Source: an uncultured Eubacteriales bacterium (GTDB taxonomy: Bacteria > Bacillota > Clostridia > Christensenellales > CAG-138). Taken from it: a stretch of 12,204 nucleotides of DNA. The translations under genes were made by a program, and so were the position numbers. The notes under the pieces are model-generated. The model had not been told where the DNA came from. It saw only the letters and a program-made list of their open reading frames with translations, and did no database searches. Of this stretch, positions 6,256 through 12,204 are shown in pieces (within the stretch, counting starts at the first letter, position 1; the number at the start of each line of letters is the position of its first letter). Location of the stretch: assembly GCA_900540495.1 (NCBI GenBank), contig UQGA01000031.1:1-12204 (forward strand), in the 5' to 3' direction.

Positions 6256-6906
6256 ATGAAACGCACGATCATCCACATCATCCTGCCGCTCCTGCTCGCC
6301 GCCTGCTGCGGGCTGGCCGGTTGCGCGCAGGAGGCAACGGAGGAACCGCAGACCATGGAACAGCAATACCCCATCGCCACCATCGAAATGGCGGACGGCA
6401 GCGTCATCCGCATTGAGCTCTATCCCGATGTGGCGGAAAACACCGTCAAGAACTTCATCTATCTTGCCAACACCGGCTTTTATGACGGCGTGATCTTCCA
6501 TCGCGTGATCGAGGGCTTCATGATCCAGGGCGGCGACCCGGACGGCACCGGCACCGGCGGCCCCGGCTACCGCATCAAGGGCGAGTTTTCCAACAACCAT
6601 TACGACAACGACCTGAAGCATGAACGCGGCGTGATCTCCATGGCGCGGCAGGGCAACCCCTATTTCCCCGCTTCCGCCTATAACACCGCCGGCAGCCAGT
6701 TCTTCATCATGCACGCCGACAGCGAGCATCTCGACGGCGACTATGCCGCTTTCGGCCGCGTGATCGAGGGCATGGATGTGGTGGACGCCATCGCCGCCGT
6801 CGAGACCGACGCGAACGACCGTCCGCTCGTCGAACAGCGGATGGAGACCGTGCGCGTGGAGACCTTCGGCGTGGATTACGGCGAGCCGGAGCGCATCGAG
6901 GAGTAA
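6256..6906 (+). CDS. lipoprotein cyclophilin-type peptidyl-prolyl isomerase
   Basis: Catalyses cis-trans isomerisation of proline peptide bonds; here it is a surface-anchored folding helper. The 216-residue protein begins with a lipoprotein signal: KR, a hydrophobic run, then a lipobox LAGC with Cys23 as the lipidated residue. A short acidic linker follows, then a single cyclophilin domain (about 38-206). Active-site features are visible: FHRV with Arg83, GFMIQGGDPDGTGTGGPGY (87-105, with Gln91) and SQFFIMH (147-153). Other conserved cyclophilin positions, such as the FGRVIEGMDVVDAI block, are present. It has its own promoter and terminator, so it is a single-gene unit. The ATG is fixed by the signal peptide and the promoter, not by a ribosome site. 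Confidence 0.95.
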   Translation: MKRTIIHIILPLLLAACCGLAGCAQEATEEPQTMEQQYPIATIEMADGSVIRIELYPDVAENTVKNFIYLANTGFYDGVIFHRVIEGFMIQGGDPDGTGTGGPGYRIKGEFSNNHYDNDLKHERGVISMARQGNPYFPASAYNTAGSQFFIMHADSEHLDGDYAAFGRVIEGMDVVDAIAAVETDANDRPLVEQRMETVRVETFGVDYGEPERIEE

Positions 6907-6946
6907 CGCCCTCGGCCGGGCGCGGCCCCTCGGAAAGGGTTCCATA

Positions 6947-6971
6947 GGACGGATGGCTTCCGTCCTTTTTT
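6947..6971 (+). terminator. Rho-independent terminator of the cyclophilin gene
   Basis: ggacgga (6947-6953) pairs perfectly with tccgtcc (6959-6965) around a 5-nt loop and is followed by six T (6966-6971). It is a textbook terminator about 40 bp after the cyclophilin stop codon. Confidence 0.9.
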
Positions 6972-7035
6972 CGGGAAAACCGGGCCAGGGGCAGCCGGCG
7001 AAGGAAAAAGGGGCGGGCGCGCCCACCCGCTTCCG

Positions 7036-7235
7036 TTCCCCCTGCCCGCCGGGGCCTCTTCCCCGGTTCCCGCCGTTCCCCCTGCCCACCGGGAGTCTCT
7101 TCCCGGTTCCTTTCGTTCCCCCTGCCCGCCGGGGCCTCTTCCCCGGTTCCTTCCGTTCCCCCTGCCCGCCGGGGTCTTTTCCCCGGTTCCTGCCGGTTCC
7201 CTGCCCGCAGGGACCTTTTGCCCGGTTCCTGCCTT
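7036..7235. repeat. five tandem 40-bp repeats, each with a hairpin
   Basis: Copies start at 7036, 7076, 7116, 7156 and about 7196. The first four are close to identical and the fifth is 39-40 bp and decayed. Each carries the inverted repeat CCGGGG-6 nt-CCCCGG. In copy 2 the innermost pair changes on both sides (CCGGGA...TCCCGG), which keeps the stem. In copy 5 four of six pairs remain. The array lies between two convergent genes, after the cyclophilin terminator, and no gene crosses it. Because 40 is not a multiple of 3, an open frame through it would shift frame at each copy. Confidence 0.9.
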
Positions 7236-7251
7236 TCTTTTCCTGAAAAAC

Positions 7252-7280
7252 AAAAGAACGGGATTTTCGCCCGTCCTTTT
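7252..7280. terminator. bidirectional terminator between cyclophilin and rsmG
   Basis: The core stem is ACGGG (7258-7262) with CCCGT (7270-7274). It can be extended by AAAAG (7252-7256) pairing with CTTTT (7276-7280). The A-rich left flank gives a U-tract for minus-strand transcripts (mnmG-rsmG), and the T-rich right flank gives one for the plus strand. It lies 46 bp beyond the rsmG stop. Confidence 0.65.
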
Positions 7281-7325
7281 CTTCCCGGAAAGAGGGGGCT
7301 TCCCGCCCCAAAACCGGCGCTCCCC

Positions 7326-8021
7326 TCACAGCGGCTGCTTTGCGGGCAGCCCCGCGCGGCGGGGAAAGCGGGGCGGGGTTTCCGCCTGCTTTTCCGCAAC
7401 GACGAGCGTGCGCGCGCCATATCCGGCCGGGATCGGCATGCTCCGGCACGTACAGCGTAGCTGGGCGCAGGCGCTCTGCGCGGCGGCGAGCTCGCCGGCC
7501 GGGTCGCCCTTGTAGGCAATGCTCTGCCCGCCTACGCGCAACAGCGGCACGGTGAGCTCGAGCAACGCGGGCAGCGGCGCAACGGCGCGGGTCAGCGCGG
7601 CGTCAAACGAGGCGCGCAGCGCGGCGTCGCGTCCCGCGTCCTCGGCGCGCAGGTGCAGGCAGCGCGCGGAGAGGCCCAGCGCCTCCAGCGCGGCTTCGAG
7701 AAACTCGACCCGCTTTTGCAGCGCGTCCAGGAGCGTGACGGACAGGTCCGGCCGCACGATCAGCAGCGGAATGCCCGGGAAGCCCGCGCCCGTGCCCACA
7801 TCGATGCAGCGCGCGCCGGCGGCGAGCAGCGGCACGGCGGCGAGCGAGTCGAAGAAATGCTTTTCGGCGACGGCCTCCGGCTCGGTGATGGCGGTGAGAT
7901 TGCGCGTCCTGTTCCATTCCGTGAGAAGCGTGAAATAGCGGCCGAAACGATCCGCCTGTTCGTTCGTCAGCGCCGGATACAGGGCGGCGAGCCGCGCCAC
8001 GCAGCGTTCCCGATCCGTCAT
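7326..8021 (-). CDS. rsmG: 16S rRNA (guanine527-N7)-methyltransferase RsmG
   Basis: Uses S-adenosylmethionine to methylate G527 of 16S rRNA in the 530 loop; its loss in other bacteria gives low-level streptomycin resistance. The 231-residue protein has the family length. The N-terminal block WNRTRNLTAIT is followed by the SAM-binding motif DVGTGAGFPGIPL (74-86). The C-terminal TPPRFPRRAGLPAKQPL is the usual RsmG ending. The ATG overlaps the mnmG stop as ATGA (8018-8021), so it is translated by coupling, in the widespread mnmG-rsmG (gidA-gidB) order. Transcription would stop at the bidirectional terminator downstream. Confidence 0.97.
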   Translation of the reverse strand: MTDRERCVARLAALYPALTNEQADRFGRYFTLLTEWNRTRNLTAITEPEAVAEKHFFDSLAAVPLLAAGARCIDVGTGAGFPGIPLLIVRPDLSVTLLDALQKRVEFLEAALEALGLSARCLHLRAEDAGRDAALRASFDAALTRAVAPLPALLELTVPLLRVGGQSIAYKGDPAGELAAAQSACAQLRCTCRSMPIPAGYGARTLVVAEKQAETPPRFPRRAGLPAKQPL

Positions 8022-9919
8022 GCGCGTTCCTCCCTTCGCTTGAGTTCAATGAGCAGCACGGATACGTCCGCCGGCGACACGCCCGATATGCGCGCCGCCT
8101 GTCCCACGCTGTGCGGCCGGGTGGCGGCGAGTTTCTGGCGCGCCTCCAGCCGCAATCCGTGCATGGCGGCATAATCCAGGTCGTCCGGCAGCGCCAGGTC
8201 TTCGAGCCGCCGGGCCCGCGCGACCTCCTCGCGCTGTTTCTGGATGTAGCCGTCATAGCGGGCAAGCACCTCGACCTGCTCGAGCGCCTCGGCCGGCAGC
8301 GCCGGCAGCGCCTGCGGCGTTCCGGCCGTGAGCGAAAGCAGGGCCGTATACGTCATGCCGGGCCGCTTGAGCAGGTCGAACAGGCGCGCGCCGCCGCCGG
8401 CGGGCGCCCGCTCGCCAATGGCTTCGAGGCAGGCCGTGAGCGCCGCCGAAGGCGGCACGCTGGCGTCCAGCGCGCGCATGGCCGCGTCCACGGCCTCGCG
8501 CTTTCTCTGCAAAAGATCGTATCGTTCGGCCGAGATCAGCCCCGTGCGCCGCGCCCGCTCGGTCAGGCGCAGGTCGGCGTTGTCCTGCCGCAGCAACAGC
8601 CGGTATTCGCACCGGGAGGTCATCATGCGATACGGTTCCGGCGTGCCCTTGGTGGCAAGATCGTCCACAAGCACGCCGATGTACGCCTCGTCGCGCCCGA
8701 GGAGAAACGGCGCCTCGCCCCTGACGTACAGCGCGGCGTTCACGCCCGCCAGATAGCCCTGTGCGGCGGCTTCCTCATACCCGGAGCTGCCGTTGAGCTG
8801 CCCGGCGGTGAACAGGCCGGGCACGGCCTTGACCATCAGCGCACAGTCGAGCGCCGTGGGGTCGATGCAGTCGTATTCGATGGCATAGCCCAGCCGGGCG
8901 ACTTCGCACCGTTCCAGCCCCGGAAGCGTCCGCAGCATGGCCACCTGCACGTCCGCCGGCAGGCTCGTACTCATGCCCTGCACGTACATCTCGTCCGTGG
9001 TGCGGCCCTCCGGTTCAATGAAAATCTGGTGGCGCGGCTTATCGGCAAAGCGCACAAGCTTGTCCTCGATGGAGGGGCAGTAGCGCGTGCCGGTCGCGTG
9101 GATGCGGCCGCTGTACATGGGCGAACGGTCGAGGTTGTCGAGGATGATGCGGTGCGTTTCCGCATTGGTATAGGTCAGGTAGCACGGCGTCTGCTCGCGC
9201 TGGAGGCCGCCGTGCAGGAAGGAAAAGGCGGGCATGGGTACGTCGCCGTCCTGCCGCTCCATTTTGTCATAATCCAGGCTGCGGCCAAGCACGCGCGCCG
9301 GCGTGCCGGTCTTGAACCGGCGCACGGGGATGCCGAGGCGCATGAGTTCGGCCGAGAGCGTCTCCGCGCGCGTCAGCCCCGCCGGGCCGCTCTCGCGCGC
9401 CCAGTCGCCGATGAGGATGCGGCTCCTGAGGTATACCCCGGCGGCGGCGACCACCGCCCGGCAGCGGAGCGTAAACCCTTCCGCCGTGCGCACCCCCGCG
9501 ATGCGGCCACCCTCGGTCAGCAGCGCCTCCGCCTCGTCCTGCAGGAGGGTCAGCCGCTCCTGCCGCTCGAGCGCGCGCTTCATGCGCTCATGATAGCGGC
9601 GCTTGTCCATCTGCGCGCGCAGGCTGTGCACGGCCGGCCCCTTGCCGGTATTGAGCATCCGGATCTGGATCAGCGTGTCGTCGGCGGCAAGGCCCATCTC
9701 GCCGCCCAGCGCATCCAGTTCGCGCACCAGATGCCCCTTGCCCGTGCCGCCGATGGCCGGATTGCACGGCATAAGTCCCACGGAATCCAGGTTGAGCGTC
9801 AGCAGCAGCGTGGAAAGGCCCATGCGCGCGCAGGCGAGCGCCGCCTCGCAGCCCGCGTGCCCCGCGCCGATCACCACGACGTCCGCATCGTTTTCGCTTC
9901 CACTCCACGTTCCAAACAT
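8018..9919 (-). CDS. mnmG: tRNA uridine-5-carboxymethylaminomethyl(34) synthesis protein MnmG
   Basis: FAD-dependent enzyme that, with the GTPase MnmE, installs the carboxymethylaminomethyl group on wobble U34 of tRNAs reading split codon boxes. The 633-residue protein has the FAD motif VVIGAGHAGCEAA (15-27), CNPAIGGTGKGHLVRE, and ALGGEMG early on. Later blocks include TGQLNGSSGYEEAAAQGYLAG and, at the C terminus, the MnmE-binding helical region YDGYIQKQREEV. I chose the ATG at 9917-9919 because it directly follows a good -10 box by 6 nt and gives the normal N terminus; an in-frame ATG 12 codons upstream would lie inside the promoter. There is no ribosome site, so the mRNA appears leaderless. 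It heads the mnmG-rsmG operon. Confidence 0.97.
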   Translation of the reverse strand: MFGTWSGSENDADVVVIGAGHAGCEAALACARMGLSTLLLTLNLDSVGLMPCNPAIGGTGKGHLVRELDALGGEMGLAADDTLIQIRMLNTGKGPAVHSLRAQMDKRRYHERMKRALERQERLTLLQDEAEALLTEGGRIAGVRTAEGFTLRCRAVVAAAGVYLRSRILIGDWARESGPAGLTRAETLSAELMRLGIPVRRFKTGTPARVLGRSLDYDKMERQDGDVPMPAFSFLHGGLQREQTPCYLTYTNAETHRIILDNLDRSPMYSGRIHATGTRYCPSIEDKLVRFADKPRHQIFIEPEGRTTDEMYVQGMSTSLPADVQVAMLRTLPGLERCEVARLGYAIEYDCIDPTALDCALMVKAVPGLFTAGQLNGSSGYEEAAAQGYLAGVNAALYVRGEAPFLLGRDEAYIGVLVDDLATKGTPEPYRMMTSRCEYRLLLRQDNADLRLTERARRTGLISAERYDLLQRKREAVDAAMRALDASVPPSAALTACLEAIGERAPAGGGARLFDLLKRPGMTYTALLSLTAGTPQALPALPAEALEQVEVLARYDGYIQKQREEVARARRLEDLALPDDLDYAAMHGLRLEARQKLAATRPHSVGQAARISGVSPADVSVLLIELKRREERA

Positions 9920-9925
9920 ATCAAG

Positions 9926-9955
9926 ATTGTACCACCGCCGCCCTGCACCCGACAA
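9926..9955 (-). promoter_or_regulatory. leaderless-type promoter of mnmG-rsmG
   Basis: On the minus strand there is a -35 TTGTCG (9950-9955), an 18-bp spacer and a -10 TACAAT (9926-9931). Exactly 6 nt lie between the -10 and the mnmG ATG, the same as in the promoters at 4220-4248 and 6222-6249. The predicted start is the A of the ATG. Confidence 0.65.
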
Positions 9956-9981
9956 CGGTTTTCTGCAAACGGGCAGCGCCG

Positions 9982-10764
9982 CTATTGCGACAGGGCCAGC
10001 ACGGCCTCTACCGTACCCCGCTCCCAGTCGTACCAGAAATAGCCGTCGCGCGTTTGGCGCGCTTCGTCCTCATAGGAGTAGTAGATCAGCATGGACGCGC
10101 CGTCGCGCCCCCACTGCAAAAACCGGTATTCGATCTCCGGCCATCCGTCCCGCAGCGCCGCATAGCCGTAACGGCCCACCTCGGTCGCTTCAACGCCCAT
10201 CGTCAAATAGGCGTCCAGATTGCGCTCCGCATTGCGCGTCAGATCCGCCAGCACAAGCGAGACGCCGTCCTCATACTCCAGCGCAAGCACATATCGCTCG
10301 CTGTCCGGCGCCCACCAGCTCCCGCCATAGCGGCAATCGCCGTAATTGATGCGCCACGACGCGCCGTCGCCGAGCGTAACAATCAGCGCGGTTGCATCCT
10401 CGAGCGAAAAGCCGCCGCCGGAAAGCGCCTTGCGATAGACCGAGATCGTCTTGTTCCCATCCGGCGATACGTTCCGGTCAAGCAGGAAGAGCGTCCCGTT
10501 TTTCCAGAGCAGGAACGCAGCCGCCAGCAACAGCCCCGCAAGGCACGCGGCAATGGCGCATGCGCTTCTGCGCCGCGTCAACCGCAACCGCTGCCTGCGG
10601 CCGCACAGGGAATAGTCGAGCGCGCTCCTCGCGCCCGCCTCCCCCTGTACGCGCGCCTCGTTCGGCGTCGACCGCTCGCCCGCGATGAGTTCCAGAACGG
10701 AGCAGCCCAGCGCCGCCGAAAGCGGCTCGAGCAGCGCGATGTCCGGCGCGCACAGGCCGGTATC
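9982..10764 (-). pseudogene. 3' part of a membrane-anchored XRE-type regulator, cut by an insertion
   Basis: 260 codons remain. At the break (10764) the frame reads DTGLCAPDIALLEPLSAALG then CSVLELIAGER, the C-terminal half of an XRE/Cro helix-turn-helix domain, where W-(D/E)-x-G-x-x-x-P-D-I is typical. A basic linker is followed by one transmembrane helix (ACAIAACLAGLLLAAAFLLW). A roughly 180-residue outer domain comes after it (SPDGNKTISVY, then SWWAPDSERYVLALEYEDG, YFWYDWERG) that I recognise only as a type seen behind such HTH domains in Clostridia; its function is unknown to me. Upstream of the break the frame hits TAA at 10771-10773, inside the mobile element, so the HTH start is missing. 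An internal ATG at 10587 could still yield the membrane and outer part without the DNA-binding domain. Confidence 0.85.
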
Positions 10765-10781
10765 ACATAGTTAAAGATATT

Positions 10782-10788
10782 GGTATCA
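10782..10788. repeat. GGTATCA copy inside the element end
   Basis: GGTATCA occurs at 10759-10765, across the proposed junction, and again at 10782-10788 in the element, in the same direction and 23 bp apart. It might be a recombinase-recognition half-site or a coincidence of a short word. Confidence 0.3.
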
Positions 10789-10789
10789 T

Positions 10790-12204
10790 TCAATCAATTT
10801 TGCCGATAAAGCGGTAGAAGATTTCTACCTCCTGTTCCCGGCTTCCGTCCTCACCTTTGACCGCTTCATGGACAACGATTTTTTCAATCAGCGTATTCAA
10901 AAGTTCGGCGGTCAGTTCCGTTGGATTGACGCACTCTTTCATCAAGGCAATCCATTTTTCTGCGTCTGCGGCGTTCTGGCTTTCAGTGGCGATAGAGGAT
11001 TGAAGCCGCTCAATCTTTTCGTCCAGTTCAGCCTGTTCGCTTTGGTACTTCCCGGACAGCATAGAGAAGTTGTATTCCGTGATACGCCCCGCCGCCCAGT
11101 CCTCATACATCCGGGCAAACAGGGTATCAACTTCGGATTTCCGCTTCTCCGCTTTCTTCAACTCTGCGGCTTGCTTCTTTCTTGCGGCGGCCTGTCCCTT
11201 GTCATTGGCATTTAACAGCCGCTTCAAGAGCCGTTCTTCATCATGCTGTACCAGCCCCGACCAGTATTGCAGACGGGAGAGGACATAGGCGTAAAGCACA
11301 TCGTAGCGGATATAGTGCATGGAGCATTGGCGTGTGCCCTGTCCGTACTTGCTACAATGATAATGACCGTAAGCCTTGCTGTTCTGCCTGTTCTCCCCAT
11401 AGGACAGCGACCAGCCGCAATCCGCACATTTTACCAATCCGGAAAAAATCTGCGTCGTACCATCCTTGCACTTCCTGCGGCGGTTTGCTATCTGCTCCTG
11501 TACCTGCCGGAAAACCTGTTCGCTGATAATCGGCTCCTGCGTGTCCTCCACCCGCACCCATTCACTTTGGGGCTTGCGTATCCTCCGCTTGTTCTTAAAA
11601 GAAATGTTTGTTTCCCGGTAGTGGATGGTATGACCGATATAGGTTTCGTCTTTCATAATGCTCTTGACCTGCGCTATCGTCCATGCGTAGCTTTTTTCCT
11701 CCGGCGCACCCGCATAGATGTTTGCGAAAGTCCCGTCACGCTGGAAGTTGATAAATCCCGGCGTAGGAACCTTTTCCTCAATCAGTATTCTTGTGATACT
11801 GGCCGCCCCTCTGCCATGAATGGCAAGGTCAAAAATCTTCTCCACTATCCAGCGGGTTTCCTCGTCGATTATCAGCTTGTTTTTGATTTCCGGGTGTTTC
11901 CTGTACCCGATGGGAGCATAGGCGCCGATACGCTGTCCTGTGGCAAACTTTGCTTTGAAAGCGGCCTTTACCTTGCGGCTTGTATCTTTCGCAAACCATT
12001 CATTGAACAGGTTTTTGAACGGGACAAAATCGGAAAGCCCTTTCTCTGTGTCCTCATTCTCCGCAACGGCGATGTAGCGCACCCGTTTTTCCGGGAACAG
12101 AAATTCCAGATAGTAGTCCATCATCACATGTTCCCGCCCGAAACGGGAAAGGTCTTTCGTGACAATGCAGTTTACTTTTCCGGCTTCCACATCGTCCATC
12201 ATGC
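10790..12204 (-). CDS. large serine recombinase, DUF4368 type (5' end outside window)
   Basis: Site-specific recombinase that cuts and rejoins the ends of the element. About 470 residues are visible. The start lies beyond 12204, so the catalytic serine and roughly the first 65-75 residues of the resolvase domain are not seen. Visible in order: the rest of the resolvase domain with KDLSRFGREH (16-25 of the visible part); the recombinase domain with GAYAPIGYRK, TRWIVEKIFDLAIHGRGAASI and KSIMKDETYIG; a zinc ribbon with cysteines at 259, 262, 283 and 293; a long charged coiled coil (about 326-400); and a C-terminal DUF4368-like end (NPTELTAELLNTLIEKIVVHE). The family includes TnpX and TndX. The gene reads outward and stops 26 bp from the element end. 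Codon use is less GC-rich than in the host genes, in line with transfer. Confidence 0.95.
   Translation of the reverse strand, partial: MMDDVEAGKVNCIVTKDLSRFGREHVMMDYYLEFLFPEKRVRYIAVAENEDTEKGLSDFVPFKNLFNEWFAKDTSRKVKAAFKAKFATGQRIGAYAPIGYRKHPEIKNKLIIDEETRWIVEKIFDLAIHGRGAASITRILIEEKVPTPGFINFQRDGTFANIYAGAPEEKSYAWTIAQVKSIMKDETYIGHTIHYRETNISFKNKRRIRKPQSEWVRVEDTQEPIISEQVFRQVQEQIANRRRKCKDGTTQIFSGLVKCADCGWSLSYGENRQNSKAYGHYHCSKYGQGTRQCSMHYIRYDVLYAYVLSRLQYWSGLVQHDEERLLKRLLNANDKGQAAARKKQAAELKKAEKRKSEVDTLFARMYEDWAAGRITEYNFSMLSGKYQSEQAELDEKIERLQSSIATESQNAADAEKWIALMKECVNPTELTAELLNTLIEKIVVHEAVKGEDGSREQEVEIFYRFIGKID

Larger units (their letters stand above)
10763..12204. mobile_element. end of an integrative element with a large serine recombinase (partial)
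   Basis: At about 10,765 the DNA changes from strongly GC-rich to clearly more AT-rich, and a regulator reading frame stops mid-domain. The recombinase gene ends only 26 bp from this point. On the minus strand the junction reads TATGT-GA-TACCGG. GA is the crossover dinucleotide of TnpX/TndX-type recombinases (Tn4451, Tn5397), and the interrupted codons would be TGG GAT (Trp-Asp) before insertion. I therefore place the element end at the GA (10763-10764). The other end and all cargo lie outside the window, so I cannot say whether it is a transposon, a conjugative element or a prophage. Confidence 0.8.

Noticed and set aside
7036..7235. CRISPR array
   Set aside because: The repeats are directly tandem, with no unique spacers between them and no cas genes nearby.
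4249..7449. Open frame of about 1066 codons on the minus strand
   Set aside because: It runs antisense to the amidohydrolase, queT and cyclophilin genes, which have clear family motifs, and crosses the non-coding 40-bp repeats. Its translation is Arg/His/Gly-rich without any domain. It is a by-product of high GC content.
8111..10042. Open frame of about 643 codons on the plus strand
   Set aside because: It is antisense to mnmG. No ribosome site or recognisable domain; composition is typical of a shadow of a GC-rich gene.
10578..10793. Small minus-strand gene starting at the ATG at 10793 and crossing the element junction
   Set aside because: It reads the regulator remnant in the wrong frame and spans host and element DNA, so it arose by the insertion and has no recognisable product.

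Overview
The window reads as chromosomal DNA from a GC-rich member of the Firmicutes/Clostridia. The case rests on the gene order ecfA1-ecfA2-ecfT-truA, an ECF transporter with a QueT-type S component, a tRNA-Ser gene with an encoded CCA end, and a large serine recombinase of the DUF4368 type common in gut Clostridia. I cannot name a genus. The base composition drops visibly at about 10,765, where a mobile element begins and runs off the right edge.

Layout. Positions 1-233 hold a gene-free, hairpin-rich stretch downstream of tRNA-Ser(CGA) (233-321, minus). Next comes a minus-strand operon, transcribed ecfA1 > ecfA2 > ecfT > truA > tadA (4172 down to 374), with overlapping or near-abutting reading frames. 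Divergent from it is a plus-strand pair, an 8-oxoguanine-deaminase-like amidohydrolase (4255-5610) and queT (5635-6111), followed by a separately promoted lipoprotein cyclophilin (6256-6906). A gene-free interval (6907-7325) carries a terminator, five tandem 40-bp hairpin repeats and a bidirectional terminator. It separates the cyclophilin from the convergent minus-strand mnmG-rsmG operon (9919 down to 7326). Last come the 3' part of a membrane-anchored XRE-type regulator (9982-10764) and the end of the mobile element that cut it in two (from about 10763), with its recombinase gene (10790 to beyond 12204).

How the genes fit together. Most of them serve translation and tRNA modification. TadA makes inosine 34, MnmG modifies wobble U34, TruA makes pseudouridine 38-40, RsmG methylates 16S rRNA, and QueT is expected to import a precursor of queuosine 34. 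The ECF module and the QueT operon are divergent, and their promoters overlap physically. QueT could use this module's EcfA1/EcfA2/EcfT for energy. The amidohydrolase co-transcribed with queT is the least explained gene and suggests a purine or 7-deazapurine salvage unit.

The most notable observations are: (1) three genes (amidohydrolase, cyclophilin, mnmG) whose -10 box lies exactly 6 nt before the ATG, predicting leaderless mRNAs; (2) the deaminase-QueT operon back to back with the ECF module; (3) a serine-recombinase element inserted at a GA dinucleotide inside the HTH codons of a regulator; (4) a 40-bp minisatellite whose hairpin shows a compensatory base-pair change; (5) a 19-bp copy of the tRNA-Ser 3' end 185 bp downstream of the gene.
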